Shown one piece after another: positions 1 to 15,249 of a stretch of DNA of 64,000 nt. Source of the stretch: Scatophagus argus (Eukaryota > Chordata > Actinopteri > Scatophagidae); NCBI RefSeq assembly GCF_020382885.2, contig NC_058506.1, forward strand, positions 930,001 through 994,000, written 5' to 3'. Made by a program: the position numbers and the translations under genes. Numbering within the stretch: the first letter of the stretch is position 1; each line of letters opens with the position of its first letter. The notes under the pieces were generated by a model. It made no database searches, was not told the origin of the DNA, and saw only the letters and a list, made by a program, of their open reading frames with translations.

Positions 1-3000
1 AATATACGTACATGCGTACACTTGGGTAATTTTTGTGTCAAGAGGTTTGTATGAGAGGGAATGCAGAGGTCTTACATCTAAATATTGAAATTTGAAATTG
101 CAAATACACCTCTTGTCCTCATGCAACAAAGTTTTAGACATTTAAAAAGGCAGATCCCTTGACCCCTTACTCATTGTTAAAAAGTAAGGCGAGAGCCAGC
201 GAAAATGGCACACAGACTTCTATTGTTTCTCACATGTAAAACCAGAAGTTAGCAAGGTATTTACAAAGTAATGTGAACATGAACAGGAATACCAGGGAGA
301 ACATGGCCTTGACTGTTGCTACATTCAGGTGGACTAGAGGACCAAAAAAAATCAGCACCCCTCTGCTACAAATCATCATGGTCCAATATTCCATGACTGT
401 AAGTAAGGGGGACTGGAGACTGGAGGCCATGAATGTCTTGAGTGTTTTCATTCCTCCATCAGCTCCTGTTGTTTGAGATCAAATTTCCTTCATTCCCAAC
501 ATTTGATATTGACAAAGCACTTTTCGCATTCCAAAAGTAAATAACAGATGGATCAAAGAGAGAATGTTTTAAAGGAAATTTGAAAATCATTTTAAGGTCA
601 ATAGAAATATCACCTCCAATACACAACATCAGGGTTATTTTTGAATCAGTTCAAGATCATATTTCATTCAAACAACTAACTGGGAACATCGTTTTCAGAA
701 AGTATTCATTTAAGTTTTAATTAATTTATCACCATTGTGATTTGAGCTACCTTGTTTGAGGAGTTGTTCATAGGCAAACTATGCTGAAGAAAATTTTGAG
801 AGAGAGAGGCTTGGCTTCATCAAAAATACACTCTGCCGTCTTTTATTAATTTTATTTTAAGGCTTTAAGCACGATTATCTTCTCAAAAATATTTCAAAAA
901 ATTCCTAAAATACAAAACTGTTCATGAAATGTGCTTAGTAAAATATCTTAAATAGACTGCCTTGGATAGAATGTTGTATTGCACACTGAAATGCTTTGTC
1001 ATGACAAAAATTACAATCAACATAATCTGTTTGATATTACACTGAACTCTGTTACACATGCATCTCTGCACACATAGATTTAGTTCTTTTCTTACTTTTA
1101 CCTCAATTTTAATGTGACTTGAGTGTGGCACCATTTTCTTTCCTGTTGTTCCAACCATCCCCATAGTTTGAGGAAAGATACTACGTGAGGGGAAAAACAC
1201 CCTTTAATCATTCTGCCTGAGCTGAAAAGGTGTTGTAGTTCACCGGCAGGACATTGGCTATGCAAATACACTGTGTACACACACACTGCTGGAAGATAAA
1301 ATGTCAAACAGGTGGCTGGGAGCAGAACAGCTCTTTTCTCTGTGAGCCTCTCTCCCTCTAGCCATGAGTCCAAATGGACAGAATAGGCCATGGAGGTCAA
1401 ACAAATTCTTCCCAGACCCTCTGAAGTGCCTCTGTGGGGGGGTGGTGTGGAATGGTGCTTTAGACACCTCTTCCTGACAGCTGCTTTTGTCATTATGATA
1501 CTACCTGGGACCCCGAGATCCAAACTCAGCAGAATAGATTGGAAAGTTCTATTTTCCCCTCCCCATTCTAAAATAAGCTTCCATACTGTCTTTTCATGCT
1601 TATCGCACCTTATCACTCACATGCATTTGCTGAGGAATGAAGATCACTCTGAGTCTGGGAGCCAGCTATTTATATTTCAACGGAAAGAAAGAGAGATTGA
1701 TTAAGGGACTGCTGTGGGTTTGAGTAAAGTTCTCCTTTGGAGAAGTGAAAGACATTTTTAAAACTGCACAGACTCAAACTATCTATCACTACCTTTATAG
1801 GGGCCAAAAAAACAACAGTAACTAAAAGGCCAACCAAATCTGGCCATTAAAAAGATCTGAGGATATTTTAGGGTTAAGCATTTAAAAAGCATGTCACAGA
1901 TTGTCATATGAGATGCCAGACAACTGGTTCTCAGTATCTTTAAACGTACTCAAAAGAAAACTTTTCAGTTCCAACTTCACAACAAATGTGGTTAAGTTAA
2001 GTTAGGCAAAACAAATATTTCACACATCTGTTCTTTTCGCATTCAACATCTTATTTTTACTCAAGATGTCTTTTCATTATCATATTTATGAACAAGAAAA
2101 AAGTTTTCTTTTGCATGAAATAGATAAACTAAACCCCTCCTGATTTTTTTTTAGTGTTCAGCACTGATGACGTTCTTCTGATGATGTTCTTCTGTGTGAC
2201 AGTGTCCACAGTTTTTGGAACAGTCTTACTTAGAGCATATCACAAAAAACCCTCACACGCATTAGAAAGAACGAAGATCTCAATCTCATTTTTGATGCTG
2301 TGTTGAGAACCTCAGGTATTACTTTCACCTCTGCCTCTCTCAGGGGACCATGTGTTATTGCTGGTCTACTCCGAGAGTGAAACACACATAGTTCATATAA
2401 ACTTCTTGATCAGCTGCCACTTAACCTCTGTGTGCCCCTTTGTGTGATGCCCTGTAGTGGGAGGTGGAGATGGAAAGACAAGTACCCTTGAGAATTGAGG
2501 CTAATTCATTCTGCATGGAAAAATGCTGTTTGCTGCTTCAGCAGCCTGCAGAGGCACCAGCATGTCTGGAGAGCAACAATATGCTCATCTGCAGAGACGG
2601 ACACAAACATTAGACCCTTTTGTTAAAAAAATAAACCTGAGTGCCTTACTCACTAAGCACTTAATTTTCCAAAAAACCCCCAAAAAACAATAAGCACTAG
2701 AAGTATTTGTTTTCTAAACTGAGGAGACAGTCTGAGAGACGAGTGGAGCAATTAAGAGTGAGGAAGAAATTCTGAACTTCAGCAGATGCCCTGTCGTTAT
2801 GTCTGTTAGTGTGCGTGCATAGTGCACTTGCCAATTGAGAGCAGTGAATTGTACAATTACCTTTTCAGTGGAGGTCAATGAGCAGAAACACAGAGAGTCA
2901 ACTTGTGGCAGCTCCCCCTGTTTATCAGAGTGGATATTAATGGACACGGCTTGTCAAGTGATGCTCTCCAGCAAGTGATTAAAGAAAGTACATCACCAGC

Positions 3001-6000
3001 AAAATGCTCAGGCATTCCAATCTTGGCTGATATGGAGGAAAAGGACACTAAACAGAGCTTTATCATGACAAGGTCTGTAGATAGTTATCTAGAAATGGCA
3101 AATCCACCCTATAGGAATCCCATTAACCCATGGAAACAGGCCTATCTTAGCCCTATCTGAGAACTATGTGTATATCAAATGGATAATGTTATCTATCAAA
3201 TCCAAAATGAAAAAGATTTTCTAAAAGAAAATGTCTGTCTATGGCATTCTCTAAAGGAAATCTGGATTCGACTCAACTTGTGGCTTGTGAATGTCACTCA
3301 GAATTGTCTAACTCAGTAACAAGTGGCACTGTGTACCTTATTACAGATAAAAACATTAATTTAAGATGGTAGCTAAGGGATCAAACAAATGTCATGAATG
3401 AAGTAAAATTTTAGACTCCTCATCAGAGCGTAAACACAACATAGCCAAACAAAGTAAGCGCACAAACACAGCTGAATGTTAGCTATATGCAGTATTTGAT
3501 TGTTGCTGGTAGTTTTTCACGTATTTAGTTCTTCAGCTAATGCGCCTGCTCACTTGAACATGATTATACAAGCACGTGTAGCAGTCCTAGGTCTGAAATG
3601 AGAGAAATTCCAAACAATGGGACTTGTAGCTGAAAAGGGATAAAAGGTCTTTAGCAATGTGACTTGTCAGTTGTGACGTATAGTGACTAGGATTACACCA
3701 CCTGCAAGGCACAAATGTAGCTGAGCATGTTTTTCCAGATCGTCAGGTCTGTGAGTTAAGGATGAAACTATGACAGAAAATCAGCAGCTGTGCTGACAGC
3801 AACCTCCTCTGCTGGGAAAGATGTATCCTCAAGGTGATGGCACCAATTTATACAACACCAACAGCAGATTAAGGGGAAATTAGTTATTTCCTTTGGAACA
3901 ATTTGACAGGCAAAGGGTGCTTTAAGGACTCTGTTTAGGAAGTTAATTACAGACCTTGTTACAGGCAGACATTACTTTGTGAGTATGATTTATTGACTTT
4001 TACAGGGAACAGTCTAGTACAAATAAGACCAGCCTCAACTGACAGACTAACAAGGCCTGCAGTGCTATCTTGCTTTATAAACAGCCACGACTGCTGTGGG
4101 TGATCACTTCAGTCCACACGCTAAATCATACTTAAAATGTTATTCAATTTTTCCAGCACTGATCTTTAATCATGCAATAACCTAAACAGATAAATCTTCA
4201 ATCAGTGTGTTTTGAGCATATTTGGTGTTTTGGTGTGCTGTACTCTAATTAAATGTTCACAAGAAATGTAATCAAAAAAATCCCAAAAAAATTTGGGGTG
4301 CTGGACAGATCTATTTCTCTGTTCACGGTCAAATTCTGACTTCCAAAATACTTTTATTTTCAATAAACACATTTATTCTTTCATATGAATCGATATATGC
4401 TGAGAACAGTCCATGACTGAACTCCTGTCAAATGCTTTCATTCTCTTCTACAAATCTAGCATTTCAAAGTTCCTTCAGAACACTGACCCAGTTTCATAAG
4501 CACTTTAATTTGCATGACATGACCTTTCCTTTTCCAACCTTATTTAATCATCTGTTTACTCCTTCTCAGCTTGAGTCCACTTTAACAGAATGGCATCATC
4601 ATGGGTCAGTCTTTTTGAAGACCTTTTTGATCATGGCTAATTTGGTTCACTTTATTCTTTGTGCAGAATCATTCCCAGATCTAACTTCTTCAGATATTTT
4701 GATAGTTTGTGTCTAACCAGTTTTCTCCTGTCCCAAGGCTCCATCTAGTATTACGTTCATGAACTATTAAATATGAATCCATTTGAGAGATGTCTCATTT
4801 TGAAGATACATATCTCAATACAAAATATTGATCTAAGAAGAGTTTAGGAAAGGGACTGAAATACCTTTGGTTATCTGGGAGCGTTGCATCTCTGTAATCA
4901 TTACTTCCTTATTTATGTTAGGGTCAAATTTCTTGGTCTTTTTACTTGTTAGTTAACTTTTGATCTTCACTATTTGATTCGTTTTTTCTGTTTTTATGTT
5001 ACTGTCTCATAATCCTTTAACTGCTATACTTGGAATTTTACCATAAGCCATAGTTTTTGCAGGTCTACTGGGTCAACGAGTAATATATAGGAACTGGAAA
5101 CTGGACAAACCACATTCCCTTCAAACATGGATTCAAGAACTGATATCTATTTTGCAGCTGAAAAAATAAAACATACACTTCAAGAATCCACTGACAAATA
5201 TACCTCTACTTGAGCTACACAATTACATTATTGACAGGAATTATGAAGATATGCATTACCGGGCAAAACTGCATTCACATAATGCACATCCTGCTACATG
5301 CCTTGTTAAAAATCCTCACTTGTTTTTAAAAGTTTCCATTTATAACAAAGACTCACAGTTGTTTAGCGTATATGAACTGAGAAACTGGAGATGGCGTCTA
5401 CTCGCTTTAGGATTATGTTGAGTCTTCAAAAGATGACTTGGAATTTAGCCCTCAAGCACTCAACCAGCTTTCTTTTTTATCGTCAGCTCCCTAGAACTCG
5501 GCAAGTTTTAACCTGACCGAAAAATCAATTTGGAATTTCCAGGCAAAAAGAACATACTGTTCTATTGAACATGACCAGCCAATGTGCAAAATTACTCATC
5601 ATTCCTTCAGGTAGCCACATACATTACAGCCAGAATTTATGTTGAGAAGAAAATATGCATTCCAGTGAGACTGAGCTGGATAACATGACTCAGGTCCTAT
5701 TTATTTTACACATGATTAACTAAAATCAGTGAGCAACAGTGGGACAGTCAGTCGTAGGTCTGACACAAAAGGACAGATTATCACACAATCTTACATAATC
5801 ACAGTGGTAATCTCGAGTAGCCAATTAACCTAATGTGCATGATTTTGGGACTGTGGGAGAAAAACAGAGAAGAGTACCCAGAGAAAACCCATGCAGACAC
5901 AGGGAGGTCACTCCCTAAAGCCCTAATCCTTTCCAACTTCAAATATTTCAAAAAACACCATCTTTCCATGTTCAGTTCTGAAGAGGATACACACGAGGTA

Positions 6001-8098
6001 GATAATATGAAAAGCAACCAACCAACCAAGCAACCAAAGATGAAAACATGTGAACAACAACCCATGAGCGCTGCTAATGGGATGGATAACTTTACAGGAA
6101 AATTAATCTGCATTTCCATATTCAAGTACAAACAAACAGTCTCAGCTTTTTTTTATTCTTTAGGGTGAAAATGGCTGGACTATATCTTTAAATTCTTTTT
6201 CAACGAAATTGTAATTATAAAGCAGCAGTGCTTTGTCTCCACCTTTAGACTACCAGTCCAGCTCCTACTGAAGTTGAACATTGTGTTGGTGGAAACAGCA
6301 CCTTGATATATGCTCTCTCCCCTAGTTTCAGCAATTCCGTTAAAAACTAGATGTAGGCAAATCCACACCACAGGGGTACTGTGTTCATATTGGTGTGAAC
6401 ACAGTACTAAATAGTACCTGAATTAAATAGCTGCACTAGAAAGAAAACAGAAGTTATAGTGTAAGTGTGAGTACACAGAGACAATACTCATGGAAAGGTC
6501 AAGTACAAACCAAAGGCAGTCAGACAATGTTGGAAGGAGCTGAGGCATGAGATGAGCCAAGTCCTCACAGGCCTCAGCTTTATTAGTCGCTGCGTATGTC
6601 AACAAGGAAAGAGGGAATGGCTGGCAAGGGCTACACCTTTACACTGTGGCTGTGTGGATTGCCTTAAAAATGATGGAAGTTATGCCTTTTCTTTCACAGG
6701 GTTATCTTTTTACTTGGTTGGTTATGGCAACGTGCAGTAAAACTAGCCTCAGTCTCAATATCACCCAACTTTGTAAGTCTCTGCATTCCTCTGTCTCACT
6801 CTACTAGGTGGAGAGAGATCCAGATCCACCCAAAAGAATCCCTTAAAATAGAAATACCACCTCGCTTTCTTATCAGTGATAACCACACTTGGAAAATCCT
6901 TGCAGCAGCTTTCAGCAATAGGATTAAATGGTACAAAGTGAGAAATGTCAGAAAGACTGGCTGAGGAGGTGCTGTTAAGTCTGTTGTCTCAAAGAGACAG
7001 TGGTCCATGATGAAATACCTAAGTGTTGAGACTATCCTGAGAGACAGCAGTGGTGGTGGATTTTATCTCTGACTGGTCTATGGGAGATCACCCTGGTATT
7101 TCCTCAATAAGGCCAAAAGAGGCAGAGCTCCAAGTGACTCTCATCCAGTCCAAAAGTTAAAATTAGACGTTAATACCCCTGGGGTTCAGCAGAGAGTATC
7201 AGGGTACAGGTTTGACCTTGCTTTGGCTTTAGTTTACTTGTAGTATTATGGTAACTTACAAAATTATTTTAAAACTCTGCAGTAATGATTCATGCATAAA
7301 CAATGGATCACAATTTCAGACATAAACTTTATTGATCCATACTTTAGACAAGACATATTCAGATTTCCTTCCTCATATGATCTAAAGAGTCAGTTGAACA
7401 GTTACAGAATACATATAGTCATTATATACGATTAGTAAGAAAAAGAAGAAAAACAGACAAGCACTTCACATATCTTTGCAAATGCACTTGTTAAATGCAT
7501 TATCTGGGTACCAAGGTGTATTTAGTTTTTCAACAAGAGGTGTATTTGGGCAGGTGCTTTATGCATGCAGATACACAGATATAATAGCTAAATTACCAAC
7601 AGACAATAGATAAAGATAGAAAAGAAAGTCTGGCTGAGATAACGAATATGGGCTAACTACAACGGCTGTTGACTCAGATTCTAATTTATTGTCGGAAAAG
7701 AGCTGATGAAATTGGGTTATAGGTGTTCTTTAATACTATTCTTCTTATGCTTAGGCCTGTAGTTTATTTCTCATATCATACTGACATTCACTCATCTGTG
7801 CTGTGCACAAACACGCCGGAACCTGCAATATACAATATATAAGCAGCCGAACTATTTTCTTATAGTAGATGTGTTTTTTTGTTGAAAACAAATCTCTTAT
7901 ACTATTTTTGAGAACTGATACAGTATCATAAAACATAATAGCAATATTCAGGTGAACTGATTCTTACACCCCTAGCATCTTAAGAAAGTGTACCCCTACT
8001 CTAAATACACATATTTTATCCTTAGGCAGGTGGAGTTTTCAAGCACTGAAAGATCCTCAGAAAAATCCACCTACACACTCCACTGAGTAAAGCAGAAT
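1..8098. other. AT-rich non-coding DNA, no gene recognised
   Basis: I see no coding signature here. The open frames are short, lack recognisable domains and are not bordered by convincing splice sites. There are no tRNA-like boxes and no terminal repeats that I could pair. If the signal-peptide exon at 15745-15802 on the minus strand is real, this stretch lies downstream of it and may be intron or hold short exons I cannot recognise. Confidence 0.5.
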
Positions 8099-8111
8099 AG
8101 GAGAAGGAGAA

Positions 8112-8143
<32 letters not shown>

Positions 8144-8165
8144 ATCATTTTATTGGCAGTATATA
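8099..8165 (-). repeat. (GAA)n microsatellite on a retroposon-like 3' tail
   Basis: A GAAGAAGAA run is followed by GAATCATTTTATTGGCAG. On the minus strand this reads as an AATAAA-type signal, then TGATTC and a (TTC)n tail. The same arrangement is seen on the plus strand near 35797-35833 (CAATAAAGCTGATTC plus TTC repeats), so this is probably the 3' end of a minus-strand SINE or LINE-tail copy. The body further right, toward 8400, is too diverged for me to assign. Confidence 0.45.
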
Positions 8166-11100
8166 TATTTTTACATACACATACTGAATTTTTCCTCATT
8201 AGTAGTTGGGCGCATGAGGCAACGAAGAGACAAAGAGGGCTTTGTGGAAATGCTGAGAATTCAGTGGTTGGATGAATTTAAAGTTCAAAGTTTGTGAAAC
8301 TGTACAGTATTTCCTATCAGCGTAGCCTGTCTGTGATGTGGCAGAGTGATTCAGAACAAGCAAGAGGCATAAGGACATATTCTGAGGCATAAGTCAGAAA
8401 AAAGAGAACCAACACCCATAGCTGGCCGAGTATACTCACTGAGACAAGACTATGAAAGGAAACACAACTTCAAGGCAAGCACATTGCAAAGGTTTAACAG
8501 TGACTCTCATCACTATTAAAAGGAATCATCTCTCATTTACTGTTTAGACTTAAGACTAGAAACAAACTGTGTAGCTCCAAACAAATTTGTGATGGTGGAG
8601 GGCATAGGGCAACCATTTATAATTATTGCAGCCTCATTTTTCACAAGGTCCAGACATGAGTTAGGCATACATTTTAGACTAAAAATGAAATGTACCATGG
8701 AACTCTTAGCATCCTAATGTTGGTGGGCGTGCTTGAGATTGAGAAAACCTCAAGACCTGTAATTTTCTCTTTCTACTAAACAAACAACTTCCAAAATAAA
8801 ACTTTCCAATGTGAGATTGACTCTTTCCCTAAAAGAGATAATTATTTCAATATTATGCATGAAAGATTAATATTAAAGACACTGAGCCACAATTTAAAAC
8901 AGTGACAAAGCCCAAACAGCTGTCAATATTTCTCCAGATTTCAAAGCTGCAGCTTCTGTTTAACATTCAGCCAAACTACACATGAATAAAATGCTACGGT
9001 ATTTAGCAGAGTCCTGAAATTAAGACCATCCTACCAGCACAGACCTGCACAACAACGGCTGTCGAGGAAAAATAAGTATTACATCAAATCACTCAGATAT
9101 ATTTAATGGATCCTTTTGGAGGCTCTGACCATTGTCTGTCCCACCTGTGATAAAGACAAGTTCTCTTACTTTTCTCTACAAACATATCCCAATGCTCTAT
9201 AGCACAGTAATAGAAGACTTCAAAGCAGAAATGAAGGAGTAATCCCTTTATTTGAAACAATAAATTGTGGGAACAAGAGGAAGAACGTCTACGTAGTTTC
9301 TCAGTCAGAACTTAAGAAGCCTATCAAACAAGAGGTGAAACATCTTCAAACAACCTAAAGGAGATCCAGCTGCCTTAGCTTCTAGCAATTTAACCAACAT
9401 GAGGATGAGACCTGGCAGCATTCCTGCTTCAAGGCACCGAAACCTAAGCAGCTTGACATAGTAGAGATCGACTAATGTCGCATACGAAGCATCATGTTGA
9501 ACCACAAACAGCTTCATAAGCACAGAAGTGGCTGTCAGCCTGAGGCTGCATAAGGTTTAGGATTACCAACAGAAACAGCATGCTGAAGGGATAACGGCAA
9601 GATAGACCCACAATATTTTAAGTAAGAGTAAATGAGGGGATAAACATCAATAACCATGAGTCACGCAAACTGCTTCATGAATTTTACCAAATAATGAAAT
9701 GTTTTCAACATTTCATGAGCAAGTGGCCTTAAACACAAAGGATGTAAAGACATAGTTTTATGATGTCATGAAGTAACATGGGATCATGGAAGCTGCTGTC
9801 TTCATTGTTAACGACCACAGCCATCAGACTGACCCAAACTGCTGTTTAAACTTAGGTCCCAGCCTTTTGAAATAAAGGCAATTTACCTCCTCTCTAGTAA
9901 AACAACAAAAGGTCTTTTCCTTACTGTACCTTATCATATAGATTACTTCTGAGAAATGTTATATTTCAAAGATTTGTCTTTTCATTTGCACACACAGAGG
10001 CATTGCAAAAACAAAGAATGCCAAAGCTAAACTGCCAGAGACATGGTATGACACTTTAGCTGGAAGTGGTTTAACACAAACATGTTGATCTACAACTGTA
10101 GTGCTTTCACCAAGTATTAGGGGATGAATGCTTGCTTTGTGAAGCCACTGGGACGCACCAATTAAAAGTAGCAAACAATGTCAACATGACCCACTTTCTT
10201 GTTTCCTTCACAGCCCATGTTGTCAGCTATGACTCTGTCAGCAAGGCAGAAGTTGCATCACACACACTACCATACATACATAAAGTATTATTCCAAAACA
10301 CAGCACCGTGCCCTCTGACCCCCCAGGTATGTTTTTACCCTACCCACATTTACACTGTGTAACACAATCCTTTGACATGCAGTGAAATGCTTCTCTGTTT
10401 AATCTAGTTAAAGATCGTCTGCAAATTGAGAATCTGCTTGTATAGAAATGAAATATTGCGAAATAAAAGCTAGAGGAAGACACAGAGCATGTGTAACACT
10501 GAGAAATCTAAATGTGTTTGAAAGGAGTGGCCTATGTGTTTTTTTTTAAATGCCACAAGTATTTCGACTGCCTTAAAAAGATTTGACAAGAAAAGATTTG
10601 AGCTGATAAAAAAGGAACCCATGCAGCCCTTTAACAGCATATGTACAGTAGATAAAGCTGAATGTTATGTGGGAAATATTCACATTATTATTTTTCAAAT
10701 ATTTAATGTGGTAGCTCACATACCTTCATTTTGAGCTTAAAAGAACTTAGATGACCTGAACCTTTCAAGAATGCAGCAAGTCAAATACTTGCATCTCAAA
10801 TATCAGGAAACCTGGTATACTCAGCTTTGAATTGACAGACTTCTGAAAGAATAAACAATTAACTTTTAATAGCTGTCTCCAGCTGAGTAGCAAGTGTTTT
10901 CATTCCCATACTCCACTGTGTGTGATCACTTTTCTGCTGTTAAGTCTAAATTGGAGCTCTCCAGCAGTGTTCTTTAATGCCATTGACTTCGGTGGGCTAA
11001 CTTTCATCCGTCCATTGGATGAATTGCTGTTCAAATGCTCTCTGACAGTAGGATAGGCTATTTTATTTTGCTAAATGTATCCAGGATGCCTATTCAGTGG

Positions 11101-13477
11101 AGTAATTCGATGCCTTTGGAAACCTGCATTTCTTCAGGAAATCATAGATTCAGAGCCTGAATTTAGAACTATTATGTGCATTGCCCCCAATATGTTCAAG
11201 GTAACTTTTGCTATGAGGTGCGTCATACAGGCTCAAAAGCTAACTGTTAGTCAAAGGTATATGAAATCTCGACAGAGGGCAACATTGCTGAATTGCTTTC
11301 CTCCAGAACTCTTTCAACTCAGAGGTACAAAGAGCTCTATCTCCTCTTGTTCCTTTTAGTGGCCATGCTTAGTTTCATCATTACAGGGTGGTGCCCCGTA
11401 ATTAAAATTATTTGTCAAAATTTTTTTCACTATTAATAGTCTGCTAATAACCAAATCTACTCTTCCCTGTGCACAACATGTACATAGAATAGGGAATGTT
11501 TAATTCAAAGGAATTAAGAAAGAACATTTCCCTGAGCTCATTTAGCTATGTTTGATAGAAGGTCTCAATTCTGTTACAGGTGAAACTATTCCAGCTGGAA
11601 TTTCATGACATTCATTAGTAGATTTCCTAACAATCCCTCAGTAACCAGGTTATTTTCCTGAGCTTGGCAGGCTCATTCTGTCAGCATTTCCCCACAAAGT
11701 TTCGTCCTGACAAAGTGCACTTCTTAGAATCTTCATTATACTGAAATTAGGCAAACAGTATTTAACTTCTTGTTTTGACGCCATCACATTGCCGTGGACT
11801 TGCCGAAAGACTTTCTTCATGACATCATGACCTGATGGAAACAACCCGATATCACAGCATGAAAAGTGCAATGCACATGAGTCACTGCATCATGTGATAA
11901 GTTGGGTGTGTGAGTGTGTACTGGTGTATGGTTACCCATGACCTCATTTAGTTTCACTTCCGTTTTTCGTTGCTGGATCTGCCAGTGAGTAAGGTGCTTT
12001 TTGGTGTGTGTGGAGGGGAACTATAATGGGAAAGCCCACTGTACGATACAGTGACGTTAGACACTCTGTTAAAGGTGCTATGTGCAGGTACCTAGTGTCT
12101 GCCTACCTGGTGTGTAAACACCAAAGGAATACAGTGTCCAACCAATGTTTGCTATGCTGTTGCAAATTCATTAAACTGTGGCAATAGGTTATGTCAGGGC
12201 CCTTTTTCATAAGGAGCCTGATCTGAACAGTTTACTGATACCTCATACTTTAGTGTTGTAAGGAGCTATCAGTGCACTAGGTTGTGGACAGTAGATCCTC
12301 CTGCTGATAACTGAAGTTTATCAGCCTCACTTCCCACGCCTCACTTCCACTGCCTTACACAGTAAAATGTTACTTGTGACCATTCTGTTCAAACAGAGAC
12401 AAGGAAAGCTTTCTGAAGGAAATCAACTGAAATAAGTTAAAGTTAATAATATTCCTGTATGGATTATTTGTGAGATTGAGAAGTACTTAAAACTGTTCCA
12501 CACAGGAATCTTCTTGAAAATACCTTTTTGTGTTTCACAGCAAAGGCTTCTTGCGCTGGGATGTACTTTTTCCAGAGTGAGAGGACAGAATATTAAAGAC
12601 ATCGGCACTTCAGAAACCATGCATGCCCTGGGATCTTTATTTACTCGACAGTATGTTTTCATTTACATGAAGGGTTGATCTTTAAGATAAGTTATCTTTA
12701 AGATAATTTCTGCTGGGGGGGCATTTCTCCCGAAAGTCAGCTTTTAATTACCTATGAACATTCTAAGTGATAGAGGATGAATTGTGGGTGGGTGTAATAA
12801 CACATCTTTAATCAGGAAAACATTAATTCAATTACCTGCACCAATCCCCAGCAGCAGAAACAATATGTGTGTCTCACCATTAAGTGAGATACTGTACGCA
12901 TTTAGGCACAAGGCACAGCAGCATAACATAATAAGTTTTTAAAATACCAAAATAAACACTGATTCGGTTCAACACTATAAGAAAACATTGTAAAATATTA
13001 GGCTGGATGGATCCAGTAGTATGGGGGATTACCTGCATACAGAAGGTACACACACTGAAACACACTCACATACAACCGAAAACATGATCTCTGTCAGGAG
13101 TCATGTGTTCTGTTTCATTTAGCTACACCACACAGTGTGACAGAACGGTTTAGAATTTTTAAGATTTCATCAGCAGCTCATAACCCACTTAGAGGACCTT
13201 TTAAACCTTTTACCCTTTCACACAACAATAGCAACAGTGGCAGGGGCTGGTTGGAGGTTTAGTTTCTGAATAATAGATCAAACTGAGGCCATCTGACAGG
13301 AAAAAAATAGGTAGGGCTTCAAACAGACTGGGGATGTGAGATGAAGACAGCTGAAGGTGGTTTATACCCTCCCTCACCACCACTGACTCTCACAAAGGTA
13401 TTTTCCCTGCAGAAAAAGCCCATTTTACATGTCGGGGCAGATTGAGATAGCTGTACCATCCCCCAAGCTGAAGCACA
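8166..13477. other. non-coding DNA, nothing recognised
   Basis: More than 5 kb of AT-rich sequence with only short open frames. I found no domain, RNA gene or paired terminal repeat. Confidence 0.5.
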
Positions 13478-13511
13478 CCCCCCCCCCCCCCCCCCCCCCA
13501 CACACACACAT
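13478..13511. repeat. (C)22 homopolymer next to (CA)n
   Basis: An uninterrupted run of 22 C residues (13478-13499) is followed directly by CACACACACACA. Long C homopolymers of this kind are prone to length errors in sequencing and assembly. Confidence 0.9.
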
Positions 13512-15240
13512 ACCTTGTTGTTAGCACTGTATTTGTTTTGCCATTAAAGGACAGTTTGATTAACCAACCTACAGCATTCTGTACCTAGGTCCATTTCAAA
13601 GTACCTGTGTAATGTGATATGTAAAGTAATATAATTACAACCTGACAGGAATGAATTATAACCTCTAGTAAAAAAGGATGAACGCTCAGCGTACAGGACC
13701 AGGTGCTATCATATGATGATAAAATGGGCTGAATTTTCTAAGAAAAGTACCGTGATTTACATGAACAGTGCTAAATTTAAACAATACTCTGCAAAGGAAA
13801 GAACCCTTTGCTACTGAGATGATTAATTGTTTAAGTGGCAACGTATTAAATTGATAGATTTGTCGATTTCATTATTAACTGGTTGTTAATAGATAAATGG
13901 CAGGTAGCAGCACTCATGCACTAATGATAACAGCAATTATCATTTAAGTTAGGGGTTCTCAGAGTTTTGATGAGAGACCCCCTAAGTAGATAGACATGAA
14001 ATATGACCAGAGAAGTCCAGTGTGAATAACAGATCCATGCGTTTAAAAGCTCTGCAGACAAAAAAACATTAAAAAACATTCTGTGGTGGCCTTAGAGCTC
14101 TTATTATTTATGGGAGACACTATTAGTACAAAATGGACTTCAGAGCTAAAATGCCTCAACACAGGCATAAAATGCATGCTAACACAGCAAGGAACCTTTC
14201 TGTTTTATATAAAAGTGCTCTTTACTCCTGTGCATTACACAACATGAAACATGAAAAACCTTTCACCTTAAAATGCTGTTCTTTGTCACCAATGACAGAT
14301 TTTTCAAACAGTGTTTACCATTCTCCTATATTTGTTTTTCATCAGCCCACACTTTGCTGCATCCCTCACATCTTTGCAGGCAGTTTACCAATCTATGAAC
14401 ACTCTGAAAAGTCCCCCATGGCTTCCAACTTCTAAGTCTGAAAGTCCCTTTGAGAGCATTCCCCTTTGATGTAAGGAATGCTACAGATCACGCTGTAAAT
14501 TGAGTTCAGCTGCTATCTGCTGTGTGGGTATATGTCATTATATGGATGATAAATGGAGGATATGGATTTCATCTTCATCAAAAAAACATGCATTCCCTCA
14601 TTCCCTCCTCATGTGGAGTCACTGATCCAGAGAAATACCAGATAGCGTCAGGTGATGGATATGGTGCCCCTGGCTGTGTTTAGAGTTGACCACCAAGGGC
14701 CCCCTCCCACCCAGTGTTCTACTACACACACACACACACACACACTCAGACATCAGTCAGACAGGCTGCCCGCCCTCAAGCCACCCTGACAAAGAGCAGC
14801 CCTGTGTGAACAGCAAGAGATGGATAGTGACACAGACACAACTCTGAGATAAGAGCTGGCAAAAAAAACCAAACATTTATTCTGACTTCTCCTGTGGAAA
14901 TGACACAAGACAATGTCACCGGAGCCAGCGCTGCCGATAGGTTAGTAGCTGTCTGAACAATTTTAAAGGCCTCTGTTTGTCCATTAAGACAATCCATTCC
15001 CTACCAGCCGAGGTGACACACACAGGGCTAAACCACTGATCTCCAAAACAGGGGACTACTATGAATATTAAGCTACTATTAAGTTACTACTGATATTAAG
15101 CCTTTTGAAGCATACCCAATAAAACACACACACACACGCTTGAATTTAAATAACCTCAACCCTAAATAAACAAATGATCTGATAGCAGTGACCACATATC
15201 TCAGGGTTCAAATGCACCATGACACTGGCTTCTACTCCCT
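13512..15240. other. non-coding DNA with a (CA)n microsatellite
   Basis: A CA dinucleotide run lies at 14724-14745 and a shorter one near 15125-15137. A minus-strand frame near 14.8-15.0 kb contains VTLSC, which resembles an Ig strand-B motif, but no partner motif or clean exon borders support it. I call no gene. Confidence 0.5.
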
Positions 15241-15249
15241 GATCCGCGG

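Noticed and set aside
1098..1616. 172-codon minus-strand open frame overlapping a 104-codon plus-strand frame
   Set aside because: No recognisable domain, low-complexity composition and no splice or start context; both strands are open by chance.
5799..6168. Overlapping frames of about 110 codons on both strands
   Set aside because: Sequence is AT-rich, with no conserved motif and no gene context.
14776..14997. Minus-strand frame with VTLSC that looks like an Ig strand
   Set aside because: No WxQ/YxC partner motif, no clean exon borders; too weak to link to the signal-peptide exon at 15.8 kb.
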